Source: Flavobacteriia bacterium (GTDB lineage: Bacteria; Bacteroidota; Bacteroidia; Flavobacteriales; Flavobacteriaceae). From it: 64,000 bases of DNA. The notes under the pieces were generated by a model. The model was not told the origin of the DNA and searched no databases. It was given only the letters and a program-made list of their open reading frames with translations. Positions 60,505 to 64,000 of the stretch are shown here, in pieces. The stretch lies in assembly GCA_004293165.1 (NCBI GenBank), contig RDYL01000008.1:1-64000 (forward strand). The letters run 5' to 3'. Within the stretch, counting starts at the first letter, position 1. Every line of letters starts with the position of its first letter. A program made the position numbers and the translations under genes.

Positions 60505-63360
60505 TTACTTCGTTAAGTACATTTTTCTTCTCGCGTACAAATCGTAGAATTGATCATCTTTTAAATCGTCTATGAATAAGATGCTTTCTCCGGTTGATTT
60601 CATTTCTGGCCCTAATGCTTTGTTTACATTTGGAAACTTACTGAAAGAGAAAACCGGTTGCTTAATCGCATATCCTTTTAATTGTGGATTGAAAGTAAAA
60701 TCAGTTACTTTACTATGACCTAACATTACTTTAGTTGCATAATTTACATACGGTTCGCCATACGCTTTTGCAATAAATGGCACCGTACGAGAAGCTCTTG
60801 GATTCGCTTCAATAATATACACTGTATCGTCTTTTATCGCAAACTGAATATTGATTAACCCAACCGTTTGTAACGCTCTTGCGATTTTTTCGGTGTGGTC
60901 TTTGATTTGTTGCATTACAAATTCACCCAAGTTAAACGGAGGTAAAGTTGCGTTACTATCACCTGAGTGTACTCCACATGGCTCAATGTGTTCCATAATT
61001 CCTATGATGTACACATTTCCATCCGCATCACAAATAGCATCGGCTTCAGCTTCGATAGCACCATCTAAATAATGGTCTAACAATAATTTATTTCCTGGAA
61101 TCGATTTTAATAAATCAATTACGTGTTCTTCTAATTCTTGTTTGTTGATTACGATTTTCATTCCCTGTCCACCCAACACATACGAAGGACGAACTAATAA
61201 TGGAAAATCTAAGGTATCGGCTAATTTTGTAGCTTCTTCCGCACTTTCTGCAATTCCGAACTTAGGAAATGGAATGTTCAATTCGGTTAATAAATCTGAG
61301 AAACGCCCTCTATCTTCCGCTAAATCCAAAGCATCAAAGGAAGTTCCTAAAATTTTAATTCCGTATTTGGCTAATTTTTCTGCTAATTTCAAGGCTGTTT
61401 GTCCACCTAACTGAACGATTACACCTTCTGGTTTTTCGTGTTGGATGATATCGTAAATATGTTCCCAAAAAACAGGTTCGAAGTACAATTTATCTGCCGT
61501 ATCAAAATCGGTAGAAACCGTTTCTGGATTACAGTTAATCATAATCGTTTCATAACCACATTCTTTAGCGGCTAAAACACCGTGAACACATGAATAATCG
61601 AACTCAATTCCTTGTCCAATTCTATTTGGTCCCGAACCTAAAACCACTACTTTTTTCTTATCGGTAACAATACTCTCGTTGTGAACGTATTTGGTTCCGT
61701 CTGCTTTTTCAATTTCAGCTTCAAAAGTCGAGTAGAAATATGGTGTTACTGCTTTAAATTCTGCTGCACACGTATCTACTAATTTGTAAACACGTTTGAT
61801 ATTTTGTTCTTCACGTAATTTATGTACTTGACTTTCCAAACAACCCATCATGTGCGCAATTTGGCGATCTCCGTACCCTTTTTGTTTCGCTTCTAACAGC
61901 AATTCTCTTGGTAACGTATCTACTTTATAATTCGAAATTTCTCTTTCTAAATGGAATAATTCTTCATATTGCTTTAAGAACCACATGTCGATTTTAGTAA
62001 TCTCGTGAATTCTTGAAAGCGGAATTCCCATCGCAATGGCGTCATAAATTACAAAAACTCTGTCCCAACTCGCGAAAGTTAATTTTTCGATGATTTGTTC
62101 GTAGTTTTTATAACCTTTTCCGTCTGCTCCTAACCCATTACGTTTGATTTCTAAAGACTGAGTAGCCTTGTGAAGCGCTTCTTGGAACGAACGCCCAATT
62201 CCCATCACTTCTCCTACCGATTTCATTTGAAGTCCTAACGTACGGTCTGAACCTTCAAATTTATCGAAGTTCCATCTTGGTATTTTTACGATTACATAAT
62301 CCAACGTTGGTTCAAATAAAGCCGAAGTAGATTTTGTAATTTGATTTTGTAATTCATCTAAATTGTATCCTAAAGCTAATTTTGTAGCAATTTTAGCAAT
62401 TGGATAACCCGTTGCTTTTGAAGCTAATGCCGAAGAACGAGAAACACGTGGATTGATTTCAATTGCTACAATATCTTCTTTATCATCTGGTGAAACTGCG
62501 AATTGTACGTTACAACCTCCCGCAAAATTTCCGATAGAGCGCATCATTAAAATCGCCATATCACGCATTTTTTGGAATGTTGTATCCGATAAAGTCATCG
62601 CAGGTGCTACTGTAATCGAATCTCCAGTATGAATTCCCATTGGGTCCATATTTTCAATCGTACAGATGATAACTACGTTGTCGTTACTATCGCGTAATAA
62701 TTCTAATTCGTATTCTTTCCAACCCATTAAAGCCTTATCAATCAAGACTTCGTGAATTGGAGAAGCTTCTAAACCATAAGTTAAAGCACCATCAAAATCT
62801 TCTTTTTTGTACACAATTGCAGCTCCAGTTCCTCCTAATGTAAACGAAGGACGAATTACTAGAGGAAAACCAAATTCTTGCTCAATTTCTTTACCTTGCA
62901 AGAAAGAATTAGCCGTTTTTGCAGGAGCTTGAGGAATTCCAATCTTATTTAATAAGTTTTTGAATTGCTCTCTATCTTCGGTAATGTTAATCGCATTGAT
63001 GTCAACACCTATTAAACGTACGTCAAAATCTTTCCAAATTCCTTTTTCATCTGCTTCAATACAAAGATTTAAAGCAGTTTGTCCACCCATTGTTGGTAAA
63101 ACAGCATCAATTTGTGGATGTGCTTTAAGGATTTCTATGATTGATTTTGTAGTCAGTGGTTTTAAATAAACATGATCGGCCATGGATGGGTCGGTCATAA
63201 TCGTTGCTGGGTTTGAGTTAATTAAGATAACTTCAATTCCTTCCTCACGAAGAGAACGAGCCGATTGTGAACCTGCGTAGTCAAATTCGCAAGCTTGACC
63301 AATAACAATAGGTCCTGATCCAATAATTAATACCGATTTGATTGAGGTGTCTTTAGGCAT
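60505..63360 (-). CDS. carB: Carbamoyl-phosphate synthase large subunit, short form without allosteric domain
   Basis: This 951-residue enzyme makes carbamoyl phosphate for pyrimidines and arginine. Two ATP-grasp halves are seen: VLIIGSGPIVIGQACEFDYA with FPLVIRPSFTLGGTGAAIVY, and VVLGSGPNRIGQGIEFDYSC with FPLLVRPSYVLGGQGMKIVI. The chain stops after RRKMYLTK, about 120 residues before the end of the enterobacterial CarB (1073 residues), so the MGS-type domain that binds UMP and ornithine is missing. This length is usual in Bacteroidota. carA is not adjacent. A CAA-rich leader precedes the start. Confidence 0.97.
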   Translation of the reverse strand: MPKDTSIKSVLIIGSGPIVIGQACEFDYAGSQSARSLREEGIEVILINSNPATIMTDPSMADHVYLKPLTTKSIIEILKAHPQIDAVLPTMGGQTALNLCIEADEKGIWKDFDVRLIGVDINAINITEDREQFKNLLNKIGIPQAPAKTANSFLQGKEIEQEFGFPLVIRPSFTLGGTGAAIVYKKEDFDGALTYGLEASPIHEVLIDKALMGWKEYELELLRDSNDNVVIICTIENMDPMGIHTGDSITVAPAMTLSDTTFQKMRDMAILMMRSIGNFAGGCNVQFAVSPDDKEDIVAIEINPRVSRSSALASKATGYPIAKIATKLALGYNLDELQNQITKSTSALFEPTLDYVIVKIPRWNFDKFEGSDRTLGLQMKSVGEVMGIGRSFQEALHKATQSLEIKRNGLGADGKGYKNYEQIIEKLTFASWDRVFVIYDAIAMGIPLSRIHEITKIDMWFLKQYEELFHLEREISNYKVDTLPRELLLEAKQKGYGDRQIAHMMGCLESQVHKLREEQNIKRVYKLVDTCAAEFKAVTPYFYSTFEAEIEKADGTKYVHNESIVTDKKKVVVLGSGPNRIGQGIEFDYSCVHGVLAAKECGYETIMINCNPETVSTDFDTADKLYFEPVFWEHIYDIIQHEKPEGVIVQLGGQTALKLAEKLAKYGIKILGTSFDALDLAEDRGRFSDLLTELNIPFPKFGIAESAEEATKLADTLDFPLLVRPSYVLGGQGMKIVINKQELEEHVIDLLKSIPGNKLLLDHYLDGAIEAEADAICDADGNVYIIGIMEHIEPCGVHSGDSNATLPPFNLGEFVMQQIKDHTEKIARALQTVGLINIQFAIKDDTVYIIEANPRASRTVPFIAKAYGEPYVNYATKVMLGHSKVTDFTFNPQLKGYAIKQPVFSFSKFPNVNKALGPEMKSTGESILFIDDLKDDQFYDLYARRKMYLTK

Positions 63361-63383
63361 TGTGTTGTTGTTTTGTTGTTGTG
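63361..63383 (-). promoter_or_regulatory. CAA-repeat leader of carB
   Basis: ACAACAACAA and AACAACAACACA stand directly before the AUG. It is closest to the pyrG leader. Only a poor -7 match (ATCCTTTG, 63423-63430 minus) lies upstream. Confidence 0.55.
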
Positions 63384-63482
63384 GGTTGTAGTTATTTTAA
63401 GTTTATAAAGTTACTAATTTTCAAAGGATTACATTAAACACACTTTAAAACTTATCCAAATTTTATAAACAGTTTAAAAAAA

Positions 63483-63508
63483 AGCCGCTACTAATAAAAG
63501 TAACGGCT
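63483..63508 (-). terminator. rpmH terminator
   Basis: A 10-bp stem (63483-63492 with 63499-63508) has a 6-nt loop and one G-U pair in the minus-strand RNA, followed by a run of Ts on that strand. It starts 25 bp after the rpmH stop. Confidence 0.87.
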
Positions 63509-63532
63509 GATATATTGTTTTAAGCTAAAACA

Positions 63533-63694
63533 TTATTTTTTGTGTCTTGGTTCACAAGAAACAGTCAATTTGTGTCTTCCTTTAGCTCTTCTACGAGCAA
63601 GCACTTTTCTTCCATTAGCAGAAGCCATTCTATCCATGAAACCGTGCTTATTTCTTCTTTTTCTTTTTGATGGTTGAAACGTTCTCTTACTCAT
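63533..63694 (-). CDS. rpmH: Ribosomal protein bL34
   Basis: A 53-residue protein reads [19 protein letters not shown], then [20 protein letters not shown] and [14 protein letters not shown]. The first part is the universal bL34 sequence. The end is longer by about six residues than the 46-residue enterobacterial form, which is common in Bacteroidota. It has its own promoter and terminator, so it is a single-gene unit. The stop TAA is at 63533-63535. Confidence 0.97.
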   Translation of the reverse strand: MSKRTFQPSKRKRRNKHGFMDRMASANGRKVLARRRAKGRHKLTVSCEPRHKK

Positions 63695-63768
63695 TGTAGT
63701 ATCTTTTAAAATCTATAAATAAAAATCTTTTTTAAAACTCATAGGTTTCCTGTCCTGAAAACCGAGTG

Positions 63769-63798
63769 CAAATATACAAAGACTTTTTTCATTCGCAA
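63769..63798 (-). promoter_or_regulatory. rpmH promoter
   Basis: On the minus strand TATATTTG (63769-63776) fits TAnnTTTG and TTG (63796-63798) lies exactly 19 nt upstream. The leader is about 70 nt. Confidence 0.65.
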
Positions 63799-63832
63799 GT
63801 ACTTTTTTAAAAATATTTTTAATTCATTTTAT

Positions 63833-63840
63833 TATCTTTG
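63833..63840 (+). promoter_or_regulatory. -7 promoter element of the last, truncated gene
   Basis: TATCTTTG fits TAnnTTTG and lies 22 nt before the ATG at 63863. No clear -33 box is seen. Confidence 0.45.
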
Positions 63841-63862
63841 TACGCAACAAAAATACATTAAA

Positions 63863-64000
63863 ATGTTTCACAAAAATATCAAATTAGTTTTAGCCGCTTT
63901 AATTATTGCCTTTGGAATTTATCAATTTACTGAAAACAATATAGGTAATGGAATTTTTTTAATTCTATTTTCTACAATTTTCATATTCTTATACTTTAAA
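63863..64000 (+). CDS. Small membrane protein, N-terminal part (gene continues past window edge)
   Basis: The frame is open from ATG 63863 to the window end (46 codons). The start is MFHKNIKLVLAALIIAFGIY, then QFTENNIGNGIFLILFSTIF and IFLYFK. Two hydrophobic segments are predicted, with the short polar loop TENNIGNG between them. I recall similar N-termini in small Flavobacteria membrane proteins of unknown function, but I cannot name a family with confidence. It is divergent from rpmH. Confidence 0.7.
   Translation, partial: MFHKNIKLVLAALIIAFGIYQFTENNIGNGIFLILFSTIFIFLYFK

Overview
This is an AT-rich stretch of chromosome from a member of the Bacteroidota, most likely the Flavobacteriaceae (Flavobacterium or a close relative). 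The evidence is two proteins with C-terminal sorting domains for the type IX secretion system, a PafA-type phosphatase, MenD (menaquinone as quinone), a carbamoyl-phosphate synthase large chain of only 951 residues, promoters of the TTG-N19-TAnnTTTG type, and gene starts without recognisable Shine-Dalgarno sequences. I see no rRNA, tRNA, CRISPR array, insertion sequence or prophage. Nearly all of it is housekeeping chromosome.

Layout. 1-5.0 kb: two related secreted adhesion-type proteins, the first cut by the window edge. 5.2-12.9 kb, minus strand: fabV, then a conserved run DUF6913-like / dapA / bamD / rpoZ / coaBC / DUF4835 / recN. 12.9-14.7 kb, plus strand: a 5'-nucleotidase split into two genes. 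14.7-19.1 kb, minus: ligA group and the ribosomal operon rpsF-rpsR-rplI. 19.2-24.8 kb: a LytTR response regulator, priA, a chalcone-isomerase-like protein, a YihY/BrkB membrane protein and nadC. 24.9-27.6 kb: sucC diverging from lysA, which carries an in-frame TAA stop at codon 60. 27.6-34.8 kb, minus: TonB-like protein, pafA, small secreted protein, nitronate monooxygenase/FabK-like enzyme, secreted subtilase, mnmA, MORN-repeat protein. 35.0-44.2 kb, minus: pyrG-yidC, small genes, a LysM/substrate-binding protein, and purM-guaA. 44.2-53.7 kb, mostly minus: lipoprotein and two tandem OmpA-like proteins, menD, a GNAT acetyltransferase (plus strand), glutathione peroxidase, fused cytochrome c biogenesis protein, birA. 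53.8-59.3 kb, plus: rsfS-ftsH, then LUD protein / cdsA / psd / acyl-CoA-binding protein / lipoprotein superoxide dismutase. 59.4-60.5 kb: one accessory gene, a TIR-domain protein. 60.5-63.7 kb, minus: carB and rpmH. A small membrane protein starts at 63863 and leaves the window.

The most unusual signals are these. (1) Four nucleotide-biosynthesis genes, pyrG, guaA, purM and carB, share a (CAA)n-rich leader directly before the start codon; this could be an undescribed regulatory element. (2) lysA has a premature stop in an otherwise intact gene. (3) A single TIR-domain protein with a C-terminal concanavalin/LamG-like domain lies behind a palindromic upstream site and before a GC-rich repeat, a candidate immune effector. 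(4) A stem in the rpsR-rplI gap could hide the rplI start. Several intergenic inverted repeats of the dispersed type are also listed.
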